In this document: positions 34,182 through 42,552 of the stretch, piece after piece
How the letters are laid out: each line of letters starts with the position of its first letter
How positions within the stretch are numbered: position 1 is the stretch's first letter
NCBI GenBank assembly: GCA_958407465.1
Contig: CATYIV010000001.1
Location: 62,001 to 126,000 of the forward strand
Source: an uncultured Collinsella sp.
GTDB lineage: Bacteria; Actinomycetota; Coriobacteriia; Coriobacteriales; Coriobacteriaceae
Reading direction: 5' to 3'
DNA: 64,000 bases
Program-made: the position numbers and the translations under genes
Notes under the pieces: generated by a model
Seen by the model: only the letters and a program-made list of their open reading frames with translations
What the model was told of the DNA's origin: nothing
The model's database searches: none

Positions 34182-34601
34182 ATGATTAAAGAGCTTTGCC
34201 ACGACGAGGCTATCCTGTCCCAGCGTTGCGAGGTTGCGACCGTCGAGGACGAGTCGGTCGCACAGGACCTGATCGATACCATCAAGTCGCTCGACGATGC
34301 CGGCTGCCTTGCCGCTAACCAGATTGGCGTTACCAAGAAGGTTTGCGTCTACCTGGACGATGCCGGCGAGCCTCACGTACTCTACAACCCCCGTTTGGTG
34401 TTTGGCCTGGGCGCCAGCAAGATGGAGGAGAGCTGCCTGACGCACGAGGAGGTCACCAAGTCCACGCGCTATATCAAGTGCAAGGTTGCCTTTGACCAGA
34501 TTGTCGACGGCAAGATGAAGGAGTGCCGCCGTGACTACGCGGGCTTTGAGGCACAGATGATCCAGCATATGATCGACCACTGCCAAGGTAAACTTGTCTA
34601 G
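34182..34601 (+). CDS. Peptide deformylase-like protein lacking the catalytic Glu
   Basis: A 139-residue PDF-fold protein. Motif 1 is AGCLAANQIGV, motif 2 EESCLTHEE (canonical EGCLS), and motif 3 IQHMIDH where the usual is QHExDH. The Cys and both His metal ligands remain, but the general-acid/base Glu is Met (codon ATG at about 34569-34571). It is probably inactive as a deformylase or has another role. GGAGG five bases before 34182 fixes the start; a TATACT box at 34143-34148 may be the -10. A normal PDF is at 41938. Confidence 0.88.
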   Translation: MIKELCHDEAILSQRCEVATVEDESVAQDLIDTIKSLDDAGCLAANQIGVTKKVCVYLDDAGEPHVLYNPRLVFGLGASKMEESCLTHEEVTKSTRYIKCKVAFDQIVDGKMKECRRDYAGFEAQMIQHMIDHCQGKLV

Positions 34602-34634
34602 GGTGACTACAGCACCGCACTTCGTCTCTTTTGG

Positions 34635-34670
34635 CCCGGGCATGACATTGTTGTCATGTCCGGGCTTTTG
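34635..34670 (+). terminator. Intrinsic terminator after the PDF-like gene
   Basis: 14-bp stem GCCCGGGCATGACA / TGTCATGTCCGGGC (one wobble) followed by TTTTG. Confidence 0.9.
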
Positions 34671-34732
34671 TGTTTAGCGCCTTTTTGTTTGGAGACAATG
34701 AACTTAGCAAGAACGTAAAGCTAGGAGGCGCC

Positions 34733-35698
34733 ATGTGTACGAGTATCCGATTTACCGATAATTCTGGTCACATGTATCTGGGCCGCAACCTCGACTGGAG
34801 CTTTGACTACGGCCAACAGGTTCGCGTGATGCCGCGCGGGTTTCACATCCCGTATTCGTTTATCGACGACGCGACGGCGGTACACGCGGTGATCGGTATG
34901 TGCATCGATTACAAGAACTACCCTATGTTCTTCGATTGCGGCAACGATGCGGGCCTCGCCGTGGCGGGTCTCAATTTCCCGGGTTATGCCGAGTATGCCG
35001 AGGGGCCGGTTGATGGAAAGACCAATATCGCGGCCTATGAGTTTCCCCTGTGGGTGGCAGCGACGTTCTCGACGGTCGATGAGGTCGAGGCCGCGCTGCG
35101 CGACACGGTGATTGTCGCCAAATCTGCCGGAGAGGGGCTGGGCGTGTCGCTGCTCCATTGGATTATCGGCGACAGCCAGCGCAGCATCGTGGTCGAGATG
35201 ATGGCTGACGGCCTGCATGTATACGACGATCCGGTCGACACCCTTGCCAACCAGCCGACCTTCCCGTGGCACATGGAAAACCTGCGCACCTATATCACCG
35301 CCACAAGCGATTTTCCGCAGACGGCGACATGGCGTGGCGCCGAGCTCAAGCCCTATGGCGCGGGTGCCGGCATGCGCGGTATTCCGGGTGACTGCTATTC
35401 ACCGAGCCGTTTTGTAAAGGCGGCGTACCTCAATGCCAATTACCCGCAAAAGGAGAGCGAGACCGAAAACGTCGTCCGTATGTTCCGCTCGCTCGAAGGC
35501 GTGGTAATGATTGAGGGGGCGTCCAGGATGGGCGATGGCAAGTTCGAGAAGACTATCTACACCGGATGCTTTAGCGCGCGCACGGGCAATTATTACTACG
35601 CGATGTATGAGGATCCGTCGATTCGCTACGTGAGCCTGACAGATGCCGAGGGCGCGAGTCCCGATAGGCTCGTGGTTCCCGAGCCGCGTCGTTCGTAG
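34733..35698 (+). CDS. bsh: Bile salt hydrolase (choloylglycine hydrolase)
   Basis: A 321-residue Ntn hydrolase that cleaves glycine or taurine from conjugated bile acids. After Met removal Cys2 is the nucleophile (MCTSIRFTD). Other active-site residues fall at the expected places: Arg18 and Asp21 in GRNLDW, Asn81 in AGLNFPGY, Asn173 in LANQPTF, and Arg226 in GIPGDCYSPSRF. The overall sequence resembles bifidobacterial BSH. AGGAGG precedes the ATG. Monocistronic, between two terminators. Cytosolic, no signal peptide. Confidence 0.95.
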   Translation: MCTSIRFTDNSGHMYLGRNLDWSFDYGQQVRVMPRGFHIPYSFIDDATAVHAVIGMCIDYKNYPMFFDCGNDAGLAVAGLNFPGYAEYAEGPVDGKTNIAAYEFPLWVAATFSTVDEVEAALRDTVIVAKSAGEGLGVSLLHWIIGDSQRSIVVEMMADGLHVYDDPVDTLANQPTFPWHMENLRTYITATSDFPQTATWRGAELKPYGAGAGMRGIPGDCYSPSRFVKAAYLNANYPQKESETENVVRMFRSLEGVVMIEGASRMGDGKFEKTIYTGCFSARTGNYYYAMYEDPSIRYVSLTDAEGASPDRLVVPEPRRS

Positions 35699-35721
35699 CC
35701 GATAGCTTTACTGCAATGCAA

Positions 35722-35757
35722 AGCGGCCCTGCATCTCTCGCGAGGTGCAGGGCCGCT
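35722..35757. terminator. Bidirectional hairpin between bsh and kup
   Basis: 12-bp stem AGCGGCCCTGCA / TGCAGGGCCGCT between convergent genes. Confidence 0.8.
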
Positions 35758-35777
35758 GTCGTTGATTTATGGCGTCG

Positions 35778-38009
35778 CTAGAAGTTGGCGTCGTTGAGTT
35801 GTTCGTTCTCGAGGCCGTCGAGCTGTTGCTGTTCGGGCGTATCGGCGACGCTCTCGAGCAACTCGGTGGGATCGACGTTCATGTCCTTACCGGCTTCGTT
35901 GCCGTTGACCAGGTCGTCCGAGAAGATATCGACTTCCATTTCCTCGGCCTCTTCGATCTGAACCTCGAGCGGCACCTGGGTGCGCACGAGCTTAACGGCC
36001 GGGCGCATGCGGGCAAACAGCGGCACGTACTCGATGATGATGGCCGAGTTCTCGAGACCGTACCAGCGTGCCGGGCTTCCGCAGGCGCGGCGGACGGCGT
36101 ACTTGATGGCCATCACGCGGTGGTCATTGCGGTTGATGTCCGTTTCGGGGGCAAGCATCTTGCGCAGCATACAAAAGCGGAAGTCGCCCACGTTGCCGCG
36201 TGTCTCGTAGATGGAGTAGGTGTGATGTTGCGGCGGCAGCTCGCCCGATGCCATCAAGTCGCCGACGATCTGACGCAGATAAGCGTTGACGCGCTGGTTG
36301 ACTTTAAAGCCCAGGTCCAGGCGAACGCGGAACAGGAAGTCCGTGCCAAAGGTCTCGACGGAATACTCGTGCGTATAGGGCTCATCGGTGACATACACGT
36401 TGATGAACCAGTATGCCTTGGCGCGCTTGGGATGCTTATCCAAGATGGAATAGAGCACATCGCGGTCGAGCGTGAGCGGGTCGGGGCTGTTGGTGAGGAA
36501 CACCAGGTTGTCGGCAAGCACGGGATAGGTCTCGTCGTTGCGCAGGCGGTCGAGCTGGTCAATGTACTTGGAGACGGGCAGCAGGATGGTCTGCGTGCGC
36601 TCGATGGCGGTGCCGCGGCGCCACACGTACATAAGGCCAAACAGCAGCGCGGCCAAGAAGATCATGACATAGCCGCCGTCAAAGAACATGGTGAGGCACG
36701 AGGCAAAGAAGCACAGCTCAATGGCGCCAAAGAGCAGTGCGAAGACGCAGGCACCCAGTTTGTGCTTGAGGATGCCGGCGATGTAGCTCGTCAAAAGCGT
36801 CGTGGTCATGAGCATGGTCACGGTGATGGCGAGGCCGTAGGCGCTCTCCATGCGCTCGGAGTTCTGGAACAGCAGCACGATGAAGATACAGCCGACCCAC
36901 ATGATGTTGTTGACGAGCGGAATATAGAGCTGGCCCTTGGTGTCGCTGGGGTAGTGGATGCGCAGGTGCGGCATGAGATTGAGACGGGTTGCCTCGGATA
37001 CCAGCGAGAACGAGCCGGTGATGAGCGCCTGCGAGGCGATGATGGCCGCTACGGCCGAAAGCACGATGGCAAAGGGGCGCAGGGGCTCGGGAAGCATCAT
37101 GTAGAACGGGTTGACGATATCCATCGCGAGCATCTGGGGGTTGGAGTTATTGGCGAGCAGCCAAGCTCCCTGACCCAGATAGTTGAGGATAAGGGCCGCC
37201 TTAACAAACGGCCAGGATGCATAGATGTTTGCCTTGCCCACGTGGCCCATGTCCGAGTAGAGCGCCTCGGCGCCGGTCGTCGACAGAAAGACGAAGCCGA
37301 GCACCATGATGCCCGAGTGGTTGATGGGCGAGAATAGGAACATGATGCCGCGAATGGGGTTGAGCGCGCGCAGGATGGACAGGTTGCCGAGCATGTTGAA
37401 CAGGCCGGCGCCAGCCAGGAATAGGAACCATAGCGTCATAAGCGGGCCGAACAACTTGCCGATCGACGAGGTGCCGGCGCGCTGCATGGCAAACAGGCCG
37501 CAGATAATGATGATGGTGATGATGATGACGTTGGTCTGGCCGTCACCCAAAAGCGCATGGCCCCACTCGATAGTGCGCAAGCCCTCGATGGCCGTGGTAA
37601 CCGTGACCGCAGGGGTGAGGATGCCGTCGGCGAGCAGCGCCGCGCCGCCGATCATGGCGGGGAGAATCAGCCACGGTGCCACCTTGCGCACCAGGCTAAA
37701 CAGGGCAAAGATGCCGCCTTCGTTGTGGTTGTCGGCCTTCATGGCGATAACCACGTACTTGACCGTGGTCACGAGCGTCATGGTCCAGATGACGAGCGAA
37801 AGCGCGCCCAAGATCATGTCCTCGCTGACGGTGCCGATGCCGCCGTTGTTGGCGACGATTGATTTCATGGTGTACATGGGGCTCGTGCCGATGTCGCCAT
37901 AGACGACGCCGAGCGTTACGAGCAACATGCCAGCGGAGAGGGGAATGGCTCCGTGCCCGCCTTGACCACGCTGGTCTTGGGGGCTTGCCTCCAGTTCGTT
38001 TTGTGCCAC
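35778..38009 (-). CDS. kup: Kup-type potassium uptake protein
   Basis: A 743-residue K+/H+ symporter of the KUP/HAK family, about 12 helices in the first 450 residues and a long cytoplasmic C-terminal domain. LGVVYGDIGTSPMYTMKS is the family signature of helix 1. The GTG at 38009 is preferred: AAGGGAG lies five bases upstream, whereas the ATG at 38027 has none. E. coli Kup is 622 residues; the extra length is mainly an acidic C-terminal tail. An 8-bp inverted repeat lies just before the gene. Confidence 0.93.
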   Translation of the reverse strand: MAQNELEASPQDQRGQGGHGAIPLSAGMLLVTLGVVYGDIGTSPMYTMKSIVANNGGIGTVSEDMILGALSLVIWTMTLVTTVKYVVIAMKADNHNEGGIFALFSLVRKVAPWLILPAMIGGAALLADGILTPAVTVTTAIEGLRTIEWGHALLGDGQTNVIIITIIIICGLFAMQRAGTSSIGKLFGPLMTLWFLFLAGAGLFNMLGNLSILRALNPIRGIMFLFSPINHSGIMVLGFVFLSTTGAEALYSDMGHVGKANIYASWPFVKAALILNYLGQGAWLLANNSNPQMLAMDIVNPFYMMLPEPLRPFAIVLSAVAAIIASQALITGSFSLVSEATRLNLMPHLRIHYPSDTKGQLYIPLVNNIMWVGCIFIVLLFQNSERMESAYGLAITVTMLMTTTLLTSYIAGILKHKLGACVFALLFGAIELCFFASCLTMFFDGGYVMIFLAALLFGLMYVWRRGTAIERTQTILLPVSKYIDQLDRLRNDETYPVLADNLVFLTNSPDPLTLDRDVLYSILDKHPKRAKAYWFINVYVTDEPYTHEYSVETFGTDFLFRVRLDLGFKVNQRVNAYLRQIVGDLMASGELPPQHHTYSIYETRGNVGDFRFCMLRKMLAPETDINRNDHRVMAIKYAVRRACGSPARWYGLENSAIIIEYVPLFARMRPAVKLVRTQVPLEVQIEEAEEMEVDIFSDDLVNGNEAGKDMNVDPTELLESVADTPEQQQLDGLENEQLNDANF

Positions 38010-38029
38010 GTGGACTCCCTTGGACATCC

Positions 38030-38054
38030 GGTTATCTATCTAGGACAGATAACC
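38030..38054 (-). promoter_or_regulatory. Inverted repeat GGTTATCT / AGATAACC in the kup leader
   Basis: 8-bp arms (38030-38037, 38047-38054) begin 21 bp upstream of the kup start. Could be an operator or a leader hairpin; no c-di-AMP riboswitch was recognised. Confidence 0.45.
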
Positions 38055-38109
38055 TTTATGCCGTCTTTATACATACAAGAGCAGTTTGGCACATTGGTTA
38101 GCTTTAGAC

Positions 38110-38133
38110 AATAATCCCCAGATGGGGATTATT
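38110..38133 (-). terminator. Hairpin after the EamA gene
   Basis: 10-bp arms AATAATCCCC / GGGGATTATT with an AGAT loop, 35 bp after the EamA stop on the minus strand; only a weak T tail. Confidence 0.6.
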
Positions 38134-38167
38134 CATATACGCAGGCAGCATTTCAAAGCGGGGGCTA

Positions 38168-39079
38168 TTAAGCACGTGCTGCTTGAGCGATACCGGCTTT
38201 GGCGTTTGCGCGTTTGCCGGCGAGTTCGCAAAAGATCGCGCCGCCGATGATAAGCGCGGCGCCCATCAGACGGACCGGTGTTATGGCTTCGCCCAAAAGG
38301 ACGGCCGAGAACACGACCGCCGAAAGCGGCTCGAGGTAGCCGACGACCGCGACGGTCTGGACGGGCAGCTTGGCGACAGCGCTAAAGTAGAGCAGGCAAC
38401 CGATGCCGGTGTTGACGACGCCGAGCATGACGACGGCGCGCCAATCAATATTGGCGGCGACGCCGGCGGACAGGAATGAGGGGGCGCCCTGCGTGATGAG
38501 CGTGAGGACCAGCGCGGTCACAAAGGCTGCGCTCACCTGGAGCGCGGAGTTCTCAAGGCCTTCGATGTGTGGCGCACCCTTGCTGGCGATGACCATCAGC
38601 GCATAGCAAAATGCCGAGGCGATTCCGCAGGCGATACCAGCAATGGGCATATTGCCGCCTAGACCTTGCGCTGCAATGAGAAAAGCACCGCAAGCGACGG
38701 CGATAAAGCCGGCGATTTTGCCGCCGGTCAGCTTTTCGCCAAAGATGAGCGGGGAGAGCGCCATGACAATGATGGGGCCGCAGTAGTACAGCAGCGAGGA
38801 TACGCCGACGCCGATCGTCTGGTAGGCGCGGAACAGAAAAATCCAGCTGGCGCCCAGCGCGGCTCCCGAGAGGAGGAGGGCTACGGCTTCGCGGGGGCGA
38901 GATGGCGCCTGCAGCTTATGGCGTTGGGTGATGACGAGGATGGTGACAAGCGAGAGTGCGCCCAAAAACGTGCGTAGTAGCACGATATCGGAGCTCGGCA
39001 GCGCGATGGCAGCGGCGATGATGCCGTTGGAGCCAAACAATAGCAATGCTGCTAAGTACGTAAGCAGTCCGTTGTTCAT
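38168..39079 (-). CDS. EamA/DMT-family transporter
   Basis: A 303-residue exporter of ten hydrophobic helices in two EamA repeats (about 5-135 and 150-285), with a typical LLLFGSNGIIAAAIALPSSDI start and an ALLGEAITPVRLMGAALIIGG end. Substrate unknown. It is divergent from the LysR gene at 39198, as the transporter at the window start is from its own LysR gene. The short basic tail (RANAKAG) is cytosolic. Confidence 0.88.
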   Translation of the reverse strand: MNNGLLTYLAALLLFGSNGIIAAAIALPSSDIVLLRTFLGALSLVTILVITQRHKLQAPSRPREAVALLLSGAALGASWIFLFRAYQTIGVGVSSLLYYCGPIIVMALSPLIFGEKLTGGKIAGFIAVACGAFLIAAQGLGGNMPIAGIACGIASAFCYALMVIASKGAPHIEGLENSALQVSAAFVTALVLTLITQGAPSFLSAGVAANIDWRAVVMLGVVNTGIGCLLYFSAVAKLPVQTVAVVGYLEPLSAVVFSAVLLGEAITPVRLMGAALIIGGAIFCELAGKRANAKAGIAQAARA

Positions 39080-39197
39080 GCGCTGACATCCCCTCTATAT
39101 CCGTGCATGTTCACTATGGGTGAACTGGCTATAGAAGAAAAGCGAATATAATGCATAGATAACATGACAAAAGCTCATGCATGGGTGGAGGGGTGCC

Positions 39198-40055
39198 GTG
39201 GAAACGAATGTTCAAAAGATGCAGGTGCTGCTGGAGACCGTGCGCGCCGGAAGCTTTACGCGCGCCGCCGAGCGGCTGAGCTATTCGCAGTCGGGCGTGA
39301 GCCGTATGGTGGCCGATCTTGAGGCCGACTGGGGCTTTAAAGTTCTCGATAGAAGCCGCGAGGGCGTAGTACTTTCTGCCGACGGGCGGCAAGTTATGCC
39401 GGCGGTCGAGGCGCTCTGTGAGGAATTCACTCGCTTGCAGCGACGGGTGGATGAGATGCGTGGGCTCATGCGCGGCAAAATCTGCATCGGTACGTTTTCG
39501 AGTGTGGCGACCCACGTGCTGCCGCCGGTGATTGCGCACTTTCGCGCCGATCACCCGGACGTCGATTACGAGTTGCTGATGGGTGATTACTCCGAGATTG
39601 AGCAATGGGTGGCGGAAGGCCGCTGCGACCTGGGCTTTATTCCGCGCGAACCACGCGGCGCCGGCATGGCGTCGCGGCCGTTGGTGCAAGACGAGCTGAT
39701 GGCCGTGGTGCCAGCGGACTCCTCGCTTGCCGCGGCGGAGGTCGTCTCTCTTGCCGATTTGGCCAACGAGCAGTTTATTCTGCTGGAACGCGGTAGCGAC
39801 GACGAGATTACGCCGCTGTTTCGTCGCGCGGGTCTGGCGGTGCGCTCTAAGCTGTCGACCTGGGATGACTATGCGATTATGGCTATGGTCGAGGACGGCC
39901 TGGGCGTGAGCATTCTTCCGGCGCTCATCTTGCGCCGCTGCCAGTTCGATGTTGCCGTGCGCCCACTCGAGGGACATCCTCATCGGCAGATCAATGCGAT
40001 ATATCGCACGGCTGACGTTTCGCTTGCGGCGGCTCGTCTCCTTGAATATCTCTAA
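39198..40055 (+). CDS. LysR-family transcriptional regulator
   Basis: A 285-residue LysR protein with the helix-turn-helix GSFTRAAERLSYSQSGVSRM and an effector domain from about residue 85. The GTG at 39198 follows GGAGGGG. Likely regulates the divergent EamA exporter. The effector-domain sequence DDYAIMAMVEDGLGVS is shared with the LysR at 384. Effector unknown. Confidence 0.9.
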   Translation: METNVQKMQVLLETVRAGSFTRAAERLSYSQSGVSRMVADLEADWGFKVLDRSREGVVLSADGRQVMPAVEALCEEFTRLQRRVDEMRGLMRGKICIGTFSSVATHVLPPVIAHFRADHPDVDYELLMGDYSEIEQWVAEGRCDLGFIPREPRGAGMASRPLVQDELMAVVPADSSLAAAEVVSLADLANEQFILLERGSDDEITPLFRRAGLAVRSKLSTWDDYAIMAMVEDGLGVSILPALILRRCQFDVAVRPLEGHPHRQINAIYRTADVSLAAARLLEYL

Positions 40056-40114
40056 AGGCGCGTACCTGTTGTCCACTTTGGGACAATCCTCGGGGTTCGG
40101 TACATTTTCTTATG

Positions 40115-40200
40115 AAATTGAACTTTGGAATGAGGTGCCGCGTTATACTGCTGCCTAAATTGAACTCCGGTTCAATTCGTGTTCTATAAATTGAACTTTG
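40115..40200 (+). promoter_or_regulatory. TTGAAC operator cluster before the XRE-aminotransferase gene
   Basis: The exact 13-mer AAATTGAACTTTG occurs at 40115-40127 and 40188-40200. Between them is a dyad AATTGAAC-TCCG-GTTCAATT (40158-40177). A TATACT -10 candidate is at 40144-40149. The dyad overlaps the expected transcription start, fitting autorepression by the XRE domain encoded just downstream. Confidence 0.7.
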
Positions 40201-40217
40201 CCAGCAAGGAGGTTCTA

Positions 40218-41738
40218 GTGGCCCAAGAGACGTTTAGCGATCGCCTGCGACAGACTATGTCCGATCGCGACGTTCGCCAGTCGGACGTAATCCGCGCATC
40301 GGAGATGCTCGGCAAAAAACTCGGCAAGAGTCAGATGAGCCAATATGTGAGCGGCAAGACGATTCCGCGGCGCGATGTGGCAGAGCTGCTCGCCCGCATT
40401 TTGGAGGTCGATGTTACCTGGCTGCTTGCCGGTGACGCCGATCAAGGCGAGGCATCATCGCCCCGTAACGTTTCCAAGCCCGAACCTCATCCCTCAGCTC
40501 AAATTCCAAGGAGCACCACCATGCGTACTTTTTCTAAATCCACCAAGCTCGATAACGTCCTGTATGACGTGCGCGGTCCCGTCGTCGACGAGGCTGCCCG
40601 TATGGAGGACGAGGGCGAGCGCATCCTCAAGCTCAATATCGGCAACCCGGCGCCCTTCGGTTTTAGCACGCCCGACGAGGTTATCAAGGACATGCGCCAG
40701 CAGCTGCCCGACTGCGAAGGCTATTCCAATTCGCGCGGCCTGTTCTCTGCGCGCAAGGCGATCATGCAGTATTCGCAGATCAAGGGCCTGCCCAATGTTC
40801 AGATGGAGCATATCTACACGGGCAACGGCGTGTCCGAACTCATTCAGCTTTCGATGAACGCTCTGCTCGACAATGGCGACGAGATTTTGATCCCCAGCCC
40901 CGACTATCCGCTCTGGACGGCGTGCGCAACCCTCGCCGGCGGTCATCCCGTGCACTATCTATGCGACGAGCAGGCCGATTGGTATCCCGACCTGGAGGAT
41001 ATGGAGTCCAAGATCACGAGCGCGACCAAGGCCCTCGTCATCATCAACCCCAACAACCCCACGGGCTCGGTCTACCCGCGCGAGGTGCTCGAGGGCATCG
41101 TCGAGGTTGCGCGCAGGCATCAGCTGATGATCTTTGCCGATGAGATCTACGACCGTCTGTGCATGGACGGCTACGAGCACGTCTCGATTGCCTCGCTCGC
41201 TCCCGATCTGCCCTGCGTTACCTTTAGCGGCCTTTCCAAGTCGCACATGATCGCGGGCTATCGTATTGGCTGGATGGTGCTTTCGGGCAACCAGCGCTGC
41301 ATGAGCGACTTCATTATGGGTATCAACATGCTCTCTAACATGCGCCTGTGCTCCAACGTGCCGGCCCAGTCGATCGTCCAGACGGCGCTCGGTGGCCATC
41401 AGTCGGTCAACGACTACATCCGTCCCGGCGGTCGTGTCTACGAGCAGCGCAACTTTGTGTATGAGGCACTCAACAAGATCGATGGCATCTCGGTGGTCAA
41501 GCCGCGCGCGGCGTTCTATATCTTCCCCAAGATGGATGTTAAGAAGTTCAACATCACCGATGACGAGCAGTTTGCCCTCGACCTGCTGCACGAGAAGAAG
41601 ATTCTGATCACGCGCGGCGGCGGCTTTAACTGGGCCGAGCCCGATCACTTCCGCATCGTGTACCTGCCGCGCATGGAAGTGCTCAAAGAGTCGCTCGAAG
41701 ACCTCGCCGACTTCTTCGATCACTACCGCCAAGCGTAG
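40218..41738 (+). CDS. XRE-type HTH fused to alanine aminotransferase (AlaA-like)
   Basis: A 506-residue fusion. Residues 1-70 form a Cro/CI-type helix-turn-helix (SDRLRQTMSDRDVRQSDVIR ... SGKTIPRR), residues 75-101 a Pro/Ser linker, and 102-506 a complete class-I PLP aminotransferase starting MRTFSKSTKLDNVLYD. The catalytic region is FSGLSKSHMIAGYRIGW, in which Lys binds PLP. The GTG start has AAGGAGG. An internal ribosome binding site before ATG 40521 would give a 405-residue enzyme, the length of E. coli AlaA. The HTH may repress its own promoter in response to pyruvate or alanine; this is inferred. Confidence 0.9.
   Translation: MAQETFSDRLRQTMSDRDVRQSDVIRASEMLGKKLGKSQMSQYVSGKTIPRRDVAELLARILEVDVTWLLAGDADQGEASSPRNVSKPEPHPSAQIPRSTTMRTFSKSTKLDNVLYDVRGPVVDEAARMEDEGERILKLNIGNPAPFGFSTPDEVIKDMRQQLPDCEGYSNSRGLFSARKAIMQYSQIKGLPNVQMEHIYTGNGVSELIQLSMNALLDNGDEILIPSPDYPLWTACATLAGGHPVHYLCDEQADWYPDLEDMESKITSATKALVIINPNNPTGSVYPREVLEGIVEVARRHQLMIFADEIYDRLCMDGYEHVSIASLAPDLPCVTFSGLSKSHMIAGYRIGWMVLSGNQRCMSDFIMGINMLSNMRLCSNVPAQSIVQTALGGHQSVNDYIRPGGRVYEQRNFVYEALNKIDGISVVKPRAAFYIFPKMDVKKFNITDDEQFALDLLHEKKILITRGGGFNWAEPDHFRIVYLPRMEVLKESLEDLADFFDHYRQA
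40508..40523 (+). promoter_or_regulatory. Internal ribosome binding site and ATG in the fusion gene
   Basis: AAGGAG at 40508-40513, seven bases, then in-frame ATG at 40521. This ATG is the natural N-terminus of AlaA-type enzymes, so two proteins may be made from one gene. Confidence 0.65.
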
Positions 41739-41785
41739 GGAGTTAGGTATCTGCCGCCGCAAGAATCGAGGCGTCGCAGGATAGA

Positions 41786-41906
41786 CATACGACAGCGAGC
41801 GAGCCGCATTTGCGCCAAGGTGACGTGAAATGAGAGGGCGCTGACCTTCTGGTCGCGCCCTCGAAATTGAACGTCAGATTGGCGTGAATGCGGCTCGCGT
41901 AGCGTC
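41786..41906 (+). repeat. 121-bp structured palindromic element, copy E1
   Basis: Nested pairing: GCGAGCCGCATT with AATGCGGCTCGC, CCAA with TTGG, TGACGT with ACGTCA, and an apical GAGGGCGC(T)GACC-TTCT-GGTCGCGCCCTC hairpin. It lies between the convergent aminotransferase and peptide deformylase genes. An inverted copy (E2) is at 45062-45182; about 85% of positions agree with no gaps. Confidence 0.8.
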
Positions 41907-41912
41907 AAGTGG

Positions 41913-41936
41913 TCCGCCGTTCGGTAGAACGGCGGA
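41913..41936. terminator. Hairpin after the deformylase gene
   Basis: Perfect 10-bp arms TCCGCCGTTC / GAACGGCGGA with a GGTA loop, two bases from the def stop; no T-run. Confidence 0.55.
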
Positions 41937-41937
41937 A

Positions 41938-42348
41938 CTAGATCACGACGCCGTTGCAGTGGTCGATTTCGTGTTGGATGATCTCGGCGGTGTAGTCCGA
42001 GAAGTTTTTGATGCGGTGGACGAAGTTCTCGTCCAAATACTCAACCTTAATGCGGCGATAGCGGGTACATGGACGCTCGCCGATTAGCGAGAGGCATCCT
42101 TCGCTTGTCTGATAGGCATTGACCTGCTCAAGAATTTGAGGGTTGTACATGAGCAGCGACTTGCTGCCGTCCTTTACGCAGATGATGCGTTTGCGCACGC
42201 CGATCATGTTGGCGGCGAGGCCCACGCACTCGTGCTCATGCTCGTGGAGCGTATCCAGGAGGTCCTGCCCGGTCGCGGCATCGTCGGGTCCCGCGTCTTC
42301 GGAAGGCAGGCGCAAAAAGAACTCGGATTTCATGATGGGCTTAATCAT
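41938..42348 (-). CDS. def: Peptide deformylase
   Basis: A 136-residue deformylase that removes N-formyl from nascent proteins. All three motifs are canonical: VGLAANMIG, EGCLS and QHEIDH. GAGGAG precedes the ATG at 42348. It is shorter than E. coli Def (169), lacking most of the C-terminal helix, as in gram-positive type III or small PDFs. It contrasts with the degenerate homologue at 34182. Confidence 0.92.
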   Translation of the reverse strand: MIKPIMKSEFFLRLPSEDAGPDDAATGQDLLDTLHEHEHECVGLAANMIGVRKRIICVKDGSKSLLMYNPQILEQVNAYQTSEGCLSLIGERPCTRYRRIKVEYLDENFVHRIKNFSDYTAEIIQHEIDHCNGVVI

Positions 42349-42552
42349 GGCGGGCTCCTCATGTCTTATGCTTTCGTGGACTTTTAATAATAGCGCGGAA
42401 GGAAAGCTGCGCGTCCGCGTTACAATCTTTCGACGTTGGACCATGTTGCCAGATTCGTCGTGTACGGCGTCTGGTGTAAGTCTAGGGCTCATTTTCGCCC
42501 TGGACTGTTCCTCTGGGGCGATGCGATTGTCGTTCTAAGAGGAAGGAATTTC

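Noticed and set aside
35769..37337. 522-codon plus-strand frame
   Set aside because: Antisense shadow of kup; the kup reading has clear family motifs.
38010..38027. ATG at 38027 as kup start
   Set aside because: No Shine-Dalgarno upstream; the GTG at 38009 has AAGGGAG at good spacing.
38010..38168. c-di-AMP (ydaO) riboswitch before kup
   Set aside because: The leader is too short and lacks the conserved aptamer blocks; only a small inverted repeat is present.
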